Source: Datnioides undecimradiatus
Taxonomy: Eukaryota; Chordata; Actinopteri; Lobotiformes; Datnioididae
Reading direction: 5' to 3'
Length of the DNA stretch: 64,000 bases
Assembly (NCBI GenBank): GCA_008933995.1
Contig: WARS01000011.1
Span: 10,507,516 to 10,571,515 of the forward strand
The first letter of the stretch is position 1. Each line of letters begins with the position of its first letter. Below, in pieces: positions 1 through 12,630 of the stretch. The position numbers and the translations under genes were made by a program. The notes under the pieces are model-generated. The model had not been told where the DNA came from and ran no database searches. It was given only the letters and a program-made list of their open reading frames with translations.

Positions 1-1109
1 TCTAAAAGTTAAAGGTATCTGTTATTGTGGTCCGCTACATTTTAATGAGGGGGAATTTACACATCAAAGTCTGTTTACAGGTCTTGTGGAGTGCTATTGC
101 ATATGTGGAAATAGTTAAATAAAATCTTGCGGTTCCACAGGGAGCTATGTGAAATCTGATCATCTGTGTCGGTTGAAGCTGAGGATGACAAGTTTAAAAA
201 AAAGAAATGACCTTACCAGACCCCTGCAGTTGCTCCTCATGTCTGCTTGAGGCTAGTGGCTCGAGGCTACACTAACCGCTACTAGCACAACACACCTGAA
301 TCTTCAAACCAGCTGCTAGCAGACAAATAACTTTGTGGGTAGTGTAGGCAGAAGGTTTTCACAAGAGAGAAGAATACATGGAATTAAAATGACTGCATTG
401 ACTATGCGCCCCCCAAACTGAATGTTACAGGAGTGAAATGCTGAATCTTTTTCAGAAGTTCAAAGCTGAAAAAACAAAGAACCTCTAATGAGACGCAGTT
501 GTTGTGGAGTAGTTAAAAGCCACATTTATTTCCACCAGTTTAACACACTCACAGTATCATTTAGTTCCTTTAACTTTTCTCAAAGTCCACACATTGCTGT
601 GCTCAACAGATTATACTGCTTTTAACGATATGCTACTGCCAGGAACCTGGTTTGGCATAATACATTTTAAAATACAAAATTATACTAACAAATGAATTAT
701 TAAAATATAGACTTACTTTAGTTTTGTCTTTTGCGATTCACATTAAAATGTAATATGCTTGCGTCTTCCAAACTAAATGCAAAAAATGCCACATCATTAA
801 CATCCCAGTCTCTCGTCTCGCCACATGATGCCACTTGTGGAGGGCAGAGCAGCTAATTAAAATGATTAGAGGGTGAGCTGTTTCCTTTGGCTGAAAATTT
901 TTAATGAAATTTGTTATTCTAATGGAGCGAGAGTGACAAATTTAATCAATCCCTTGGAATTAGCCTTTTGCACATTTTTACTGTCAGGGGACTAGAGTTG
1001 AAATCTTGCTGTTTGTTCAGTTCAGATGTGTCCTGTGACGAGGCCATGAGTGAGAAAATCTGCAGAGGCGTGCATTTGATCAGAACGTAACCTGCAAAAT
1101 CTGCTGAAA

Positions 1110-1430
1110 TCCGTTCAAGTACGACTTACTACCATATTTTGACTTACTTGCACTGTATTCTTCCATTTACCTCACACCTTTTCAAAGAACAATACTTTCC
1201 CCTCCTATATTTACTTGACACCTGAAGTTACTTTACAAGTTAAGGTTTTAAAAACAAAATATTTTGGGAACTTATATAACAATATGGGTTCAGTTATCTG
1301 TACTTTAGCCTGCTGCAGCATTGACATGCTGCTAATGTATCAAATAATGTAAAGATATAATACAAATATATTTTGAGTACTTTTTAATACTTTTTACTTT
1401 TAATACCTTTTTACTTAAGTACACAATCTG
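1110..1430 (-). repeat. Diverged teleost interspersed repeat (TACTTAAGTAC family)
   Basis: The segment has the run of TACTT, ACTTTT and TTAAGTAC words typical of a very common fish repeat. That repeat begins, in the other orientation, like GTGGAAAGTAACTAAGTAC. Two further relics lie at 32776-33120 and 55382-55600. The family was recognised from memory and the boundaries are approximate. Confidence 0.45.
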
Positions 1431-3854
1431 AATATCTCTTCAAATGATGATGTATGTCTTAAGGGGGTTGAGTCTGTTGGATGGGATATGTGGTTGAGGT
1501 GTAATGGAAAACATTCAAACAAGCGAACGAGTGAAAACTGAAACAGTTTCATGTCAACAGTGTTACATAATAGAAAACGAAAAGGAGAAAACTGGCAGTG
1601 TGACATCTTCCAGTGTTTTTCGACTGAAACTCCTCAGGCAGTTCAAACAAGTCTGTCGTTTTTCGTTTCTAGCATGTCTTCTGAATCAGGTCATGAGGAT
1701 GAGATGTTTCATCTCCACTGCTTTCTTCAGCCAGAAATCTGTTGGCACAATATTCCGTTCATGCGCTTTTAACCATGAAGCGTCTAGCAGACTGTTCTCA
1801 TAAAGCGGGGATGTAATTGAAAAGTGTGGTCTGTTTGAAGACGTAGTTAGCCCCAACCCCCAAACCCAGTGTGTTTCACCTCAGGCGGCGTTGCTTAAAC
1901 AAGTCTGAGCCCCTTCACAGTCCACGGTGGAGACAGCACATGGGGGTGTCCACATTTGATCCTGGATGATTTATATTGCACTCATGAACTGTCCTTTGAA
2001 CAGCAACTTAAAACCAACCGTAGCTGAGGATAGTAATGTAAACCTGAGGAGTAAAACATTTGCATTTTGTGAAATGTTTGAATAGCAGTTACTGTGTACA
2101 TCCTTGTTTTGTGTTGATAGTTCTTGCACAATCATTTAAACATTAAATCACACACACACACACAGCAAATGGCTGTTAAGTTCACAGAGTGATTTTCTCC
2201 CACAGTATAATAGGATATTATTGAACATAGTAGCCACTCTTTTCAGACACAAACTGTCCCTTTGTTCAGGTACAAACCATTGAATTCCATATGAGTGAAG
2301 GATGGACATGGATATTTTATTCACAACTCAGATAGAGCAGGAAGCTGCAGAAACGAGTCATACAATGTTACTCATATCAGCACTGGTGAGGCAACAAAAA
2401 GGATGGAGCTGCCTGCAACTGAATAGCTTGCACAGCAAAAGGCAGTGCTTTCAAGGACACGCATCTGTGCAACAGGTCTTTCAAGATTGTCTTCTTTTGA
2501 AATCATACAACCATATAAAAAAAGCCTGTGGTGGAAACAAGCAGAGGAGTGACGCTTTGATACAGTCTTGTTGTTACATGTCCCGAGCAGAGTCCTGTTT
2601 TTGTGTTGGTGTGCTGTAGGCAGCCGGATGTGCCTCAGGAGTCTCTCCACCTGGAACTCATAACTCTTACCCATGTATCCTGAGAAGCACTTTGGTATAA
2701 AGGCCTATTTCTTTATAGTAAATAAAGCATTTGCTGTCTCACCTCTTCACAGTGAGCCTCTGTGTTTCTGTTCAATAACAGAGTTATATTTATCCAGTTG
2801 GTTTGGGGCTTTCTTTGTCGGAAAACAACACATTATTGTATATTAAAACAGAGCATGGTACACTTTCCACAGCCACCCATGTGGGCTGTCTTTTGTCACC
2901 ATTTTGTGTTGCATTCAGGGAACCTAGTACACAGGGATACCATGTGCCTCCAGAGGTATCATGAGGAGAAAAGAGTGGGCAGCAGCATTATTAAAATGTA
3001 TGCAATTTTTTTATTTCTTTGGAAAGAAACAAATACTCTTGAATGTACTGTTATGGTTGCGTAATGACTTAAAAGCCAGATGACATTTCTTTAAATTTAT
3101 CATGCAGCTCAAACAACTTGAACCTAAGCTCACCTGTATCATGTAATTAAGCATTCAACCTGCTAAATACAAGTTCTGTTCATTTTTGTTTCATTACATA
3201 TCACAAATCAGATTAACAAACATTGAGAAACTGTGTATGCAGATGTGCTCCTTGTTTCCTAATTCAGTTCAGCCCAATATATTTTGCATAATGATGCTGA
3301 GAGAAACTGCCTGTACTTAAAAATACAATCAGCAGTACTATGATTCTGCAATACCTTTCAATGACTCATCATGCCCCCAGTTTGGTTTTTTTGGGTTTTT
3401 TTGGAGTTGCACTTCAAAATAAAACTTTTCCTAAAAAATTTTTTAAAGCTGCTACTAAACATCATTATAGAAAAATGCAAAAATCTTAATATTAAAACAG
3501 ATGTAATGAACATGAGTCAAAAATATTACACACAAAAATTACACACAATATTTACAGTCACAAAAAATGCTAGTGTCATTCACAACACAATGGAAAATTT
3601 GCATTGAACACATTTAATAAATAAGTAAAACAAACACACACAGAGTAAACAAGCACACAGTATTATGATCTTTCAAATGAAAAGTTAAAAGTCATATACA
3701 TGTCTGAATAGTGCATATCCTGGTAGGGCTGAATGTTCCCGATTATGTTGCCTTTGTGTGAAAACATATGGTCAGTCATTCTTCGAAGCTGCAGCGCTGG
3801 GACAGAGAGCACCTTGCAGCAGCCGCCTGCAATAATCTTGTCACATGGCATTTA

Positions 3855-3857
<3 letters not shown>

Positions 3858-3885
<28 letters not shown>
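3858..3885. repeat. (CA)n microsatellite
   Basis: About 14 uninterrupted CA units, directly visible. Likely polymorphic. Confidence 0.95.
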
Positions 3886-4049
3886 TCCCTTAATCAACCT
3901 ACTTTCATACGTCTCACAGTGTTATATAATCCAACTCCAATGACAGCTCAGGCACACTTTGCCCTCAGAGATCCTTTCCTCCCAGAGAAGGAGCACGGTG
4001 TGTATATAACTCATCCTCTATGGAATATTTTATCTGATCATTAAAATGA

Positions 4050-4150
4050 TATTAAAGGACGAGTTTGACATTTTGGGAAAAATGCTTATTCACATTCTTG
4101 TCTTTACTAGATGAGGAGATCAATACCATCCATATGTTTGAATGATCAAT
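4050..4150 (+). repeat. Relic of a teleost interspersed repeat (GTTTGACATTTTGGGAAA family)
   Basis: It contains GAGTTTGACATTTTGGGAAA, then a TTATTC block and an AGATGAGGAGATCAATACC block, in the order of a widespread percomorph repeat that I know only from memory. Only the first ~100 bp can be aligned by eye; the remainder is lost or too diverged. Confidence 0.55.
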
Positions 4151-4552
4151 ATATAGCTGTATAAAATTTAAAAAAAAATATCACAATTTGTGCCATTGTT
4201 TTTACCAAACTATTTATCTGCCAAGAAATATTTTGCAATATAACTCTGTAACCCTGTAAAATATCAAATTGTTTTCTTTCTTTTCATTTACAATCAAGAT
4301 TTAGCATGTTAAATAGTGAGCTTTAGAGGTGCTGCTTGGCAAATATAGTTATAAAGTATAGTATAGAAAATGAATAAGCATATTCTGCAAATGTTACGTG
4401 ATGGAAACGTGGCCACCTGTGTAAACACTATAAGATTTCATTGTGACAGTGTCTGGAATTCTCCCTGGTGAGGGAAAACATGGAAAGAAGACTAACAGCG
4501 CTTTTGTTGTATAAAAATGTATTTTTAAAAAGTGCAAACATATTTCTGTTAA

Positions 4553-4893
4553 AGGAACAGTATGTGGTATTTAGTAGGATGTAGAAGTGAGGTTGAAGAT
4601 TAAAATCACTTACCCCTTCTTTTCAAGCGTGACAGAGAACCTGCGGTGACTGAAACAACGTATTTCATACGTGAAATTCATCCACAGGGCCAGTGTTTTG
4701 TTTGACTGCTCTACACTGTGGACTCCGTGGAAGAGAACCTGCTTCCTTTACAGATGAAAATGAATTCTAAAGAAATGAGAACACAGTGATTCTTTCTTTC
4801 AGGTGATTATACACTAATTAAAGGATAATTAGGAATGTTATATTCCATTTCTGCCAGATAGATCATCTCAAATCCTACACACTAGATCTGTAA
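4553..4893 (+). mobile_element. Near full-length non-autonomous repeat (MITE-like)
   Basis: The left end reads AAAGGAACAGTATGTGGTAT. Inside are a block like TTTTCAAGCGTGACAGAGAA, then GGTGATTATACACTAATTAA. The right end reads TCTCAAATCCTACACACTAG. The two ends are imperfect inverted repeats of one another (AACAGT..GT.GGATTT against AAATCCTACACACT). The order matches a MITE-like element abundant in percomorph genomes, identified from memory. It ends about 100 bp from the fbxl22 stop codon, so it probably lies in or beside that gene's 3' UTR. A fragment of the same family is at 46248-46325. Confidence 0.65.
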
Positions 4894-4989
4894 ATGCAGA
4901 TACAAATCGGAACGAAAGCATCACGGTCAATGATACAACCAAAAGTTACAGGTTTGCTCTTCCTTGTGGACAATGTAAAAGTATTTCCT

Positions 4990-7900
4990 TTAGGAAAACT
5001 GCAGGAGCTTCTGCAGTGTCCTCCTGAGCGGCACCCTCTCCTCAGGCTTGCTGTCTGGGATCATATCAGCGCTCCTCTCGGCACTCAGCTGGATACTGGG
5101 CCTCTTCTCTCTGACGGCCTGCAACCCTGCCTGAGTGATGTTCCTACAGAAGTCCACCTTCACCTCCTTCAGGCTGTCTCCATAAGCCGCCACACCCTCC
5201 AGGCTATGGTCAGTGATACGGACACAGTTCTCCAGATGGAGGTAGTGCAGCTTTCTGCAGCTCTGCAGCATGGAGATCACATCCTGGTCTGTGATGTGTC
5301 CACAGCCAGACAGGGTTAGCGACAGTAGGTTGGGACACCTGTGACACAAACAACAGTCAGTAACATCATTAAGTAAAGACAGGTTTCCGCCCACGTGTTG
5401 AAGTACAACCAGTACAAAGACCTGTTTTTAGTCATCTTTACTCATCACGCCTTAGGACATATTGTATAGTACGCAGGGATTAGTTTGTTTAGAGAAGGAC
5501 TAGCTTTAAGTAAGCAGTGCTGTTTGGCGTGTGTGCTTGTTTTCAGGTGAATACTCTTCAAGTCTCTTGAATAGAATCAGATAACAGTGGGGAGAGTATA
5601 TATCAGGAGCCAGCTCTGAGCTGTATGTGAAAGAGACGTAAACAACACCGCTGAGGGGCAGCAACATGATCTGTTTAACTGAAGAGCAGTTTAATACCAA
5701 GACCAAGCTATCTTTTCTCTACACACTGTCCCAATGGGCTCATGTGTTTCCGTCCTCGAAAAAGCTTTTGTGAATAAATGAAGTATGGCGTTACTGCAGG
5801 GAACAATCACAGGATGTTTGAATGAATTAAAGCGTGACGAAAAAACACATTTTCTCATGCTTAACTTTGCTAGAAATGCTTCTAAAAAAATGAATGTGAA
5901 TTGTTGCCGTGAGATGTATGTGTTTACTGCATGTTTCCATCCAGTATGAGGAGTGCACTGCAACCTACTGGCAGGCCGGCAGTACAGAGTTGGCAGACAG
6001 ACACTCTAATGGCAACGGATCGAGGATGTCATTCACGTTCACTGATGCAGATTACATAAAGACTTACATAATCTTACCACTTTACCACATGTGAGCCAAA
6101 CATATTCCAGTTGCCTGCAAGTGTTGAGGGTACTGTCCCAGTAACCTCTGAACATGGGGCAGTGCAGTCAATCCACGTGCCCTGTTGCATTGTTGCATGG
6201 GACCAATGTGGGGTTTTATCAGCGGATGTGATTGCGCGGTATTGATATTAGCCAAAAGAAAAAGAAAAAAAAAGAGTGGGTGGGGCTGTGGAATGACAAG
6301 AGCTCAAAGCCGAGACTCAACAGTCTGTAATGACTACAGTTACTGTGTCTCAGCAGAGAAGGGACGGTACATGAGGGAAATGAATGGAGGTAAACACAAC
6401 AGCAATAAAAACTTCATCAACCTTTGTTATATAATCCACCCTCTCATGGCATCTTGCCTCAGTTTGTGCAGATATTTGTGTGTGTGTGTGTGTGTTCTTT
6501 CTGCTAGGGCATTGTCTTAATCTCTCACCATTAAAAAGTCCATTTCTTACTTTCTCACACACAAAGCCCACGTTGGACACATAGAAATTTACTAATGTTT
6601 AATTTTAGGTACATCATGGAAGTGGCTCATAGCACCTGACATGGTGATAAACTCACTTCTCATTTCTTTATTTTTGTCCTGTGTGTCGATGCAAAAAAAA
6701 ATAATAAAAATAAATCTATAAAGGCCTTTACAATAAAATAAGACATAAAGTATTTTCAAAACATTAAAAATGGCTTTTCTGAGTGCAGGTTGGATATCAA
6801 CCACCACTATGAAAGAAACATTTCTCATTTGGCTCTTTTTTCATGTGTACAGGTTTTGTTTTTTTGTCAAGATACTCATGTTTTTGCCCTACAGCAAGTT
6901 TATTCCACTGATGCCTCCACTGAATTTTCCACTGAAGTGTTTTTGTTTTTTGGGGTTTTTTTTTGCATGTGTGTCCAGTACATATGCAGCCTTTTGGAAC
7001 ATGAGACAAAAGGAAAACAAATAAAAATGTGACATTTACAACACGAGAATAATCACTAACGTTAAAGGGAAAAACAAGAGACATCATTCAATTTGTCTTC
7101 GGGTTATTCATCAGGGGTGTATGATGTATGATCTGTCCATCTATCCATCAATCCATCTGTCTATCTACATATCCATCTATCTATCTGTCTGTCTACTTTC
7201 ATCTAGCTCCAGTTTCTACTGAATGCTACAAAAGTAGCTGCTCTGTCTCCTTCTTTCCATTTTGGTTTGAGACATGATGTAGTTCACATTAAACAGCATG
7301 TGGAGGCCAGTCTGGTCTGAGCTGAGCACAAGCAGAACACCACACTGCTAACCTGTAATCATCTCTCTAATGACCTGTTTGGTTTCCTAACGGTTATTTT
7401 GTCTGGTCAAATTATCCAGTGAGCTCTAAAAGGAACTAAGATGTACATTTAACATTCAGCTGCTTTGGTCTCTTAAGTGGAGGGGTTTGTTTTAAAACAC
7501 GCTCCACAGATTTTGGACATATTTCACACTCTAAATTTAGTAGTGAATATTTTCAAAAGCGTCTCTCAGCTGAAACTGCACTGTGTAAAAGCAGAAGTTT
7601 AATAGCTGAAAGGGTAACCGAAGACGTGCTTGCGCTCATTTTGAGAAAGAAAGCATCAATTTATTCACATGGTACGCATCAAATACTGGAATGAAACTAC
7701 TATTTAACCATGAAGGCCTCATGCCAAAGCTTCTTGAGCCACCCACTGTGCAACCCGCACAAGGCATGTTGAGCATTTCAATTCATGTTGTATAATTTTA
7801 ATACTGGGACCTCAAGACAATCAAAATCATCTTGACAACTGATTTAATGCTGGAAACTACACTACAAAGAAGCCCAAAGACAAGCTATGTTTTATAGTTT

Positions 7901-9668
7901 TTTTCCATGAAGATAAAAAAAAAAAAAAGACAGACATGGGCTTGGCGTCAGAGTGTGTGTGGAGTCTTATCCAGGAAGAGGCAGTCAGAGACAGACGCAC
8001 ATGTTCATTCCTCTGACAGCAACAAAGAGCCAATTGTAGGCTCCACCTGCCTGCGTAAATCTCCAGCCTGCAGCTGACTGGGAGGGTCTGCAGCCAAATA
8101 ACTCTCTATCAACCCCACAGCTTCCCTCCTGCGCCCCCTCCCACTTTGTCACGTGCACTTGCTTTCTTCTCCCTGAGACAATTTGGGAGGGTTTATCAGT
8201 ATGCAACGAGTGTGCATAAGGGCGTAGAGATACAGGACCCAGACAAAGTAGGTGGGTTCTAGTCTGGACTGGATCTCACAGCGCTAACGTCTCACATCTC
8301 CAATTTCACAATACAGGAAATCCTCACAGGGTCGCACACTGAGCCGGCCCATCCTCCCTCCTCTTGTCCCAGCCAGCTGCAGTGGCCAGAGCTCCCTCAC
8401 ATCAGCAGTTATTACTGACTGCCTTAGAGAAATTATCCAGAGACCTCATTACGCCTCTCCAAGCTGATTCCTGCATGCAGCCAGCCACGCACACAAGGCC
8501 AAAAGCCAATAAAGCTACATTTCAGTGACCTATCAAATCCAACTGTCACATCATTCAATAAATATAATTTGATATCTGACCACAGTTATGTTAGTTAATA
8601 GAATCAGTCTTATGTCCCACAGATGTGTCATTTTTCTGTCTCCATGGCGAGCTCCGGATACACACCATCTGTTTCTAATGATTTTCCTCCCTGCTGCCTA
8701 CAGCTAAACATGGCAGTTTCAGTAAGCCATGTGCCTCTCAATGAAAACAACTTTGTTCCCCCGCGGTTGGGTGTGAATGGCCCCAAAATAAAAAACAAAA
8801 CAAAAAAAAGGAGGGGAAATTATGTGCGTCCTCAAGACGCACACGACTAGCAGCAGCTTTTTTTCTAAGACAAAAGTTTGAGTGTTCACGTATGACACAC
8901 AACTGTGAAACCTCAGGCTCCCGTAAAATGTTTTTAGCATCATCTTGTGAAAAGCAGCCACAGGGAAGGACAAAAACAACAGCGTAAGATACAGTGCAGC
9001 CAAAATAACTTCAGTATTCTTCATTTAGTTTTAACTCAGGATTTGCTTGATTATTCAGTTCTACATTTCGATATGTTTGTCATATGTTGTCAACCTAGGG
9101 GTCCAGACCCCTAGAGTGATAAATATGAAGGTTCACAAGGTAAATTGTAAGACACATTGTTAGATTAAGGGCCCACTGCCAGAGATTATATCACAGTGTC
9201 CTGTGAAGTGCTAGTGTTGTTTTGCCCCCCCCCCCGTTGTCCTGTGTCATCACTGACCATTAGAATAAAAACCTTTTATCTTTACAAAACACAAAGACAA
9301 AGCGAGAGAGAACCACACACAAACACTCACATGCGGCAGACATGGGCCAGAAAAGTGCTGACCAGGTTTTCATGTTTACTGCAGATGTCCTTCTGAAACG
9401 AGCTCTTCAACCAGTCCTCAATGTTGCACACTTGCAGGACCCTGCTGGAGTACCAGCAAACAGTCAAATAGCGCAACGAGGGTCCCAGCACAAAGTTGTC
9501 CCTCCTCAGCTGACACGGGGAGCTAAAGTGGAGTAGATTCCAGAGCTGGGGGTCCAGGAAGACCTCGCGCAGCTGATGACAGGTAAGGGACAAACTCCTC
9601 CGGCTGTCCTTGTCCAGGAAGGAGAAAAGGTGGAGGAGACATTCGCGGTTGAGCTGGGTGAGATGCAT
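4990..9668 (-). CDS. fbxl22: F-box and leucine-rich protein 22
   Basis: F-box proteins recruit substrates to SCF (SKP1-CUL1) ubiquitin ligases; FBXL22 is known as a striated- and cardiac-muscle family member. Two coding exons, 9331-9668 and 4990-5338, are joined by GTGAGT and CAG sites and give 228 aa (human 229). Residues 1-45 form the F-box ([20 protein letters not shown], then [10 protein letters not shown]). The second exon gives three LRR-like turns ([46 protein letters not shown]). The start is the only ATG that opens the F-box in frame. The next gene on the same strand is usp3, as in human, which supports orthology. The intron is ~4 kb. A TATA-like site lies about 150 bp upstream of the ATG. 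Confidence 0.93.
7130..7200. repeat. Degenerate (ATCT/ATCC)n tract
   Basis: A run of imperfect tetranucleotides (CATCTATCCATCAATCCATC and onward) within the fbxl22 intron. Confidence 0.85.
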
Positions 9669-9813
9669 GGTGAGTTGTCCCAGGACAGACAGAGAGAGGC
9701 CTCGTGCCTGGGGCGGTGATAGGCCTGCTGGTAAGCAGCAACAATGAGCCTGCAGCTCGTATTGTGTGGCCTAGATACATGATGCCTCCTCAGGCACACG
9801 CTGGAGGCCTGCA

Positions 9814-9821
9814 CATATAAG
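9814..9821 (-). promoter_or_regulatory. Candidate TATA box of fbxl22
   Basis: On the minus strand the site reads TTATATGT within a GC-richer stretch, about 150 bp upstream of the fbxl22 ATG. That spacing would leave a 5' UTR of roughly 120 nt. The core is not a perfect TATAAA and no transcript evidence is available. Confidence 0.4.
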
Positions 9822-10595
9822 GCCGGGGAGTGCGGGCTATTTTAGGAAGACAACTGCCGGCACGGTCAAAGATGGAAGTGTTTGAGCCATACGCTCCCTT
9901 TCCATCTGTCATGGCTCTCAACAGGCAGCAAGCACTGGACTAAGCCAGATGTTTACACTGCCCTGGCCTAGTTCTTAGATACAGACACACACCGATTGAC
10001 ACAAAAAGAGAAACACCTTCACAGTGTACTACAACACAGCAGCCCTGCAGTTTAACCTCCCCTAAAATGTTTAGTTGCTCATGAGTCACCCTTCACTGAA
10101 AAACGTGTTTCGTGTTACTGTTTCACCGGATTAAATGAAGCTAACTTTAATGACTCATTATAAGATGTATTGTATTCAAGATCATTACAGAGCCCAATCA
10201 TTTAAATGACCTGGCAAACCCTACGTGTGAGTTTAAGTCACAGGCATAAACAGCATTACGTGGAACTTTGCCTGAAAGAACACGATGAACTATGACTCAT
10301 GGTGTGTTTGGAATTGCTCAATTGGAGCACAGAGGACATACTGAGATGACAAAAATCCCATTATATCTATGTCATCACTCCACACTACATTACCAGTTAT
10401 GTCCTGTTCCACTTGTTATCACCGATCTCTAAAAAGAATGCAGGACATTGGGAAATGCCACTGTTGGGAGGCTGATCACAGCCTGTCCTCTGATTCACTG
10501 TGTCATGATGTCCTTAACCAAAGCCTCTGATCTGACATACACAATGCAATGTGATCTTATTATTTGCAGCTGTGATCTAGCCTGCGAGAGAAACC

Positions 10596-10609
10596 GGGGG
10601 GGGGGGGGG
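10596..10609. repeat. Poly-G run
   Basis: Fourteen consecutive G, directly visible. Confidence 0.95.
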
Positions 10610-10771
10610 TAGAAAAAAGCCACTTGTGTCATTAATGGAGGGAGAGTTGTGAGCCCACAGCCACCTGTGAGCAGGCGAGGAAGAGCAGCTGTTCCTCATC
10701 ATACAGGAGTGCTTGTTCCTGCCCGAGCGAGAAGGCTGACTGGCTGGCACGTGTCCCGAGGGGAGCTCTTA

Positions 10772-10797
10772 TGTGTGTGTGTGTGTGTGTGTGTGTG
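10772..10797. repeat. (TG)n microsatellite
   Basis: Thirteen TG units, directly visible. Confidence 0.95.
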
Positions 10798-11152
10798 GGC
10801 GGAGATGCTCACTAGAGGGAAGAGAAAAACAAATTTTTAAAAAAAAAGGCTTGCTTAAAAATGTGCTCCCTCTTCCCTAAGGTCGTACTTGGACAAAACA
10901 AAGGCTGTGAAGAGCCACACTAAAGGACTATTACACAGGACGCATAGACACAACGTACCCACTTCTGCATGTGACTAGCTTACAAAGTTAAAAGATGTGA
11001 AAATCCACACGTTCATCAAGTTGTTCCCTTATTATGTAAATGGTTTATGATTTAAATTTGCTATTAAAGTAAATCAAACAACATAAACTGCTGAGTAAAA
11101 AAAAGAATCAGCTTCGGTACATGCTGAATAAATTAAAGGCTTGTCTTCAATT

Positions 11153-11490
11153 TGAAGCTGCAACTAATTAATTTCATTATCAAGAAATCTGCCAGTTGTT
11201 TTTCTGACTAATTTATTCACTGGTCTTTGTGCAAATTTCCAACTTTAATGTCCTACAGCCTTGTAAACTCTTTGAACTATTTTTTTTGGTCAAAGAACAT
11301 CTAAAACTCTATTCAGCTGACAATAAGCAAGACAAGGGCAAACAGTCAAATGTTCACCATTGACAAGTGAGAACCATCAAAAGCTCGTCATTTTGGCTTC
11401 ACAAAACAACTTAAAGGATTACTCATACTAGTTCAAAATTAATTTTCTGCCAAACAACTAATTGAGGGATTAGCAAATCGTTATAGCTCC
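11153..11490 (+). mobile_element. Palindromic MITE-like repeat (AGCTGCAACTAA family)
   Basis: It begins AAGCTGCAACTAATTAATTT, continues TCATTATCAAGAAATCTGCC, and ends with AATTAATTTTCTGCCAAACA followed by GCAAATCGTTATAGCTCC. This order resembles a very common teleost element that starts GCTGCAACTAACGATTATTT and ends near ...ATCGTTGCAGCTC. The ends are imperfect inverted repeats. Family recognition is from memory; no target-site duplication could be assigned. Confidence 0.65.
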
Positions 11491-12630
11491 ACATTAATTC
11501 CGCTTCCCTCTGTTCAGCAGTTTAATTTATCTCACTAAAGTGAGCTGACAACTGAACAATTAATTGTTTAACAGTTTCCAGTGCATCAATATCATTGACA
11601 TATAGATCAAAAGTGTGAGTCCTACAGCACAAATTAACTCCACCTGGATTTTATAAATCTAAAGAGGTTTTCATGATAATGTGCAGCAGTTTGACTCTAG
11701 GCCATACTTTTTACGAGTGGTAACAAATAATGGGAAGTTTTGCCATTCAATACATTACCAAAAGACGACAAGACTAACCAGTAAATAAAAATATTTTAAA
11801 CACAAAACAACTGCTTCCCTGTCTAGTCTTAACTGCTCCATGTTGTCTGGCTGTGGTAATCAACTTGTGTCATGGTTCAAAGAAGGAAAGAGAGAAACAT
11901 CAATCATTGAAAAAAGATTTCCCATTGTATTTTATCACTTTGCCTGATGCATGTTTTAAAAGAGCAATTCATTAGGGCTTGTTTCCAAGCCCAATTCAGA
12001 TCAACATCAAATGTTAAATTACACTCCAGAGTCAATACAGACAAGGAAAACAATTTGAGAATGATTCTTTCACATTGGTTCTGGTCAACAAGTTGAAACA
12101 ACTTTCTAAAGCCCTAACGAGCACTTGTCAGTCAATAAATGCATTGCATTCTATACGCTAAACTCTTCCCTAAGAACTGGAAAACAGAACAATGAGGTTT
12201 TCAAGAGGTGGACATTACAAAATTAGATACTTTAAAAACAATAGAAACTTAAAATATTGTTACAATGACACAGTGTCTTGACACAATCTTCTTCATCATC
12301 ATTTTAGACTAAAGATTGGACCAACTGAGGTTTTCCAAGGCTACAGCTTTACTTCATTATTTTTAACAATCACCTTTGGAATCTATTACATATACAGAGA
12401 AGTCTACCTCAACTGAGGAATACGTCATCAAGCAAATAAATGCAAAAAAATCATACTAAACAAAATTCAAGCAGCAAATTATACATGATGCTGTCATGCA
12501 GGTCATAAAAAAAACTGTTGAGCGTACATTAAAATGTGAAAATGAACTATTTAAATCAAGCATTGTGAAAAATGTGACTGAGGTGAAGCCAAACTGGAGT
12601 GACAAGCTGGTCGGAGGCAGTCTGACAGAA

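Larger units (their letters stand above)
1..4989. other. Non-coding flank downstream of fbxl22
   Basis: No exon could be supported on either strand. Open frames here are short, lack splice context and resemble no family I know. The stretch contains repeat relics near 1110-1430, 4050-4150 and 4553-4893, a CA microsatellite at 3858-3885, and an AT-rich block at 836-985 dense in TAAT/ATTA cores that might be a conserved non-coding element. Part of the right end is probably the 3' UTR of fbxl22, which is transcribed leftward. HERC1 follows FBXL22 in human, but no HERC1-like exon was seen. Confidence 0.6.
9822..12630. other. Intergenic region between fbxl22 and usp3
   Basis: No coding exon is supported. 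It holds the fbxl22 upstream region, a G14 run at 10596-10609, a TG microsatellite at 10772-10797 and a MITE-like repeat at 11153-11490. Its right part should include the usp3 3' UTR, whose cleavage site I could not fix; several TTTATT words (AATAAA on the minus strand) are available. Confidence 0.6.

Noticed and set aside
9506..9814. Minus-strand open frames overlapping fbxl22 exon 1 in other frames
   Set aside because: Low-complexity Ser/Pro/Arg readings; the F-box frame is the coding one.
9837..9845. MEF2-like CTATTTTAG upstream of fbxl22
   Set aside because: It is one base shorter than the MEF2 consensus (YTA W4 TAR), so it was not listed as a site despite the muscle role of the gene.
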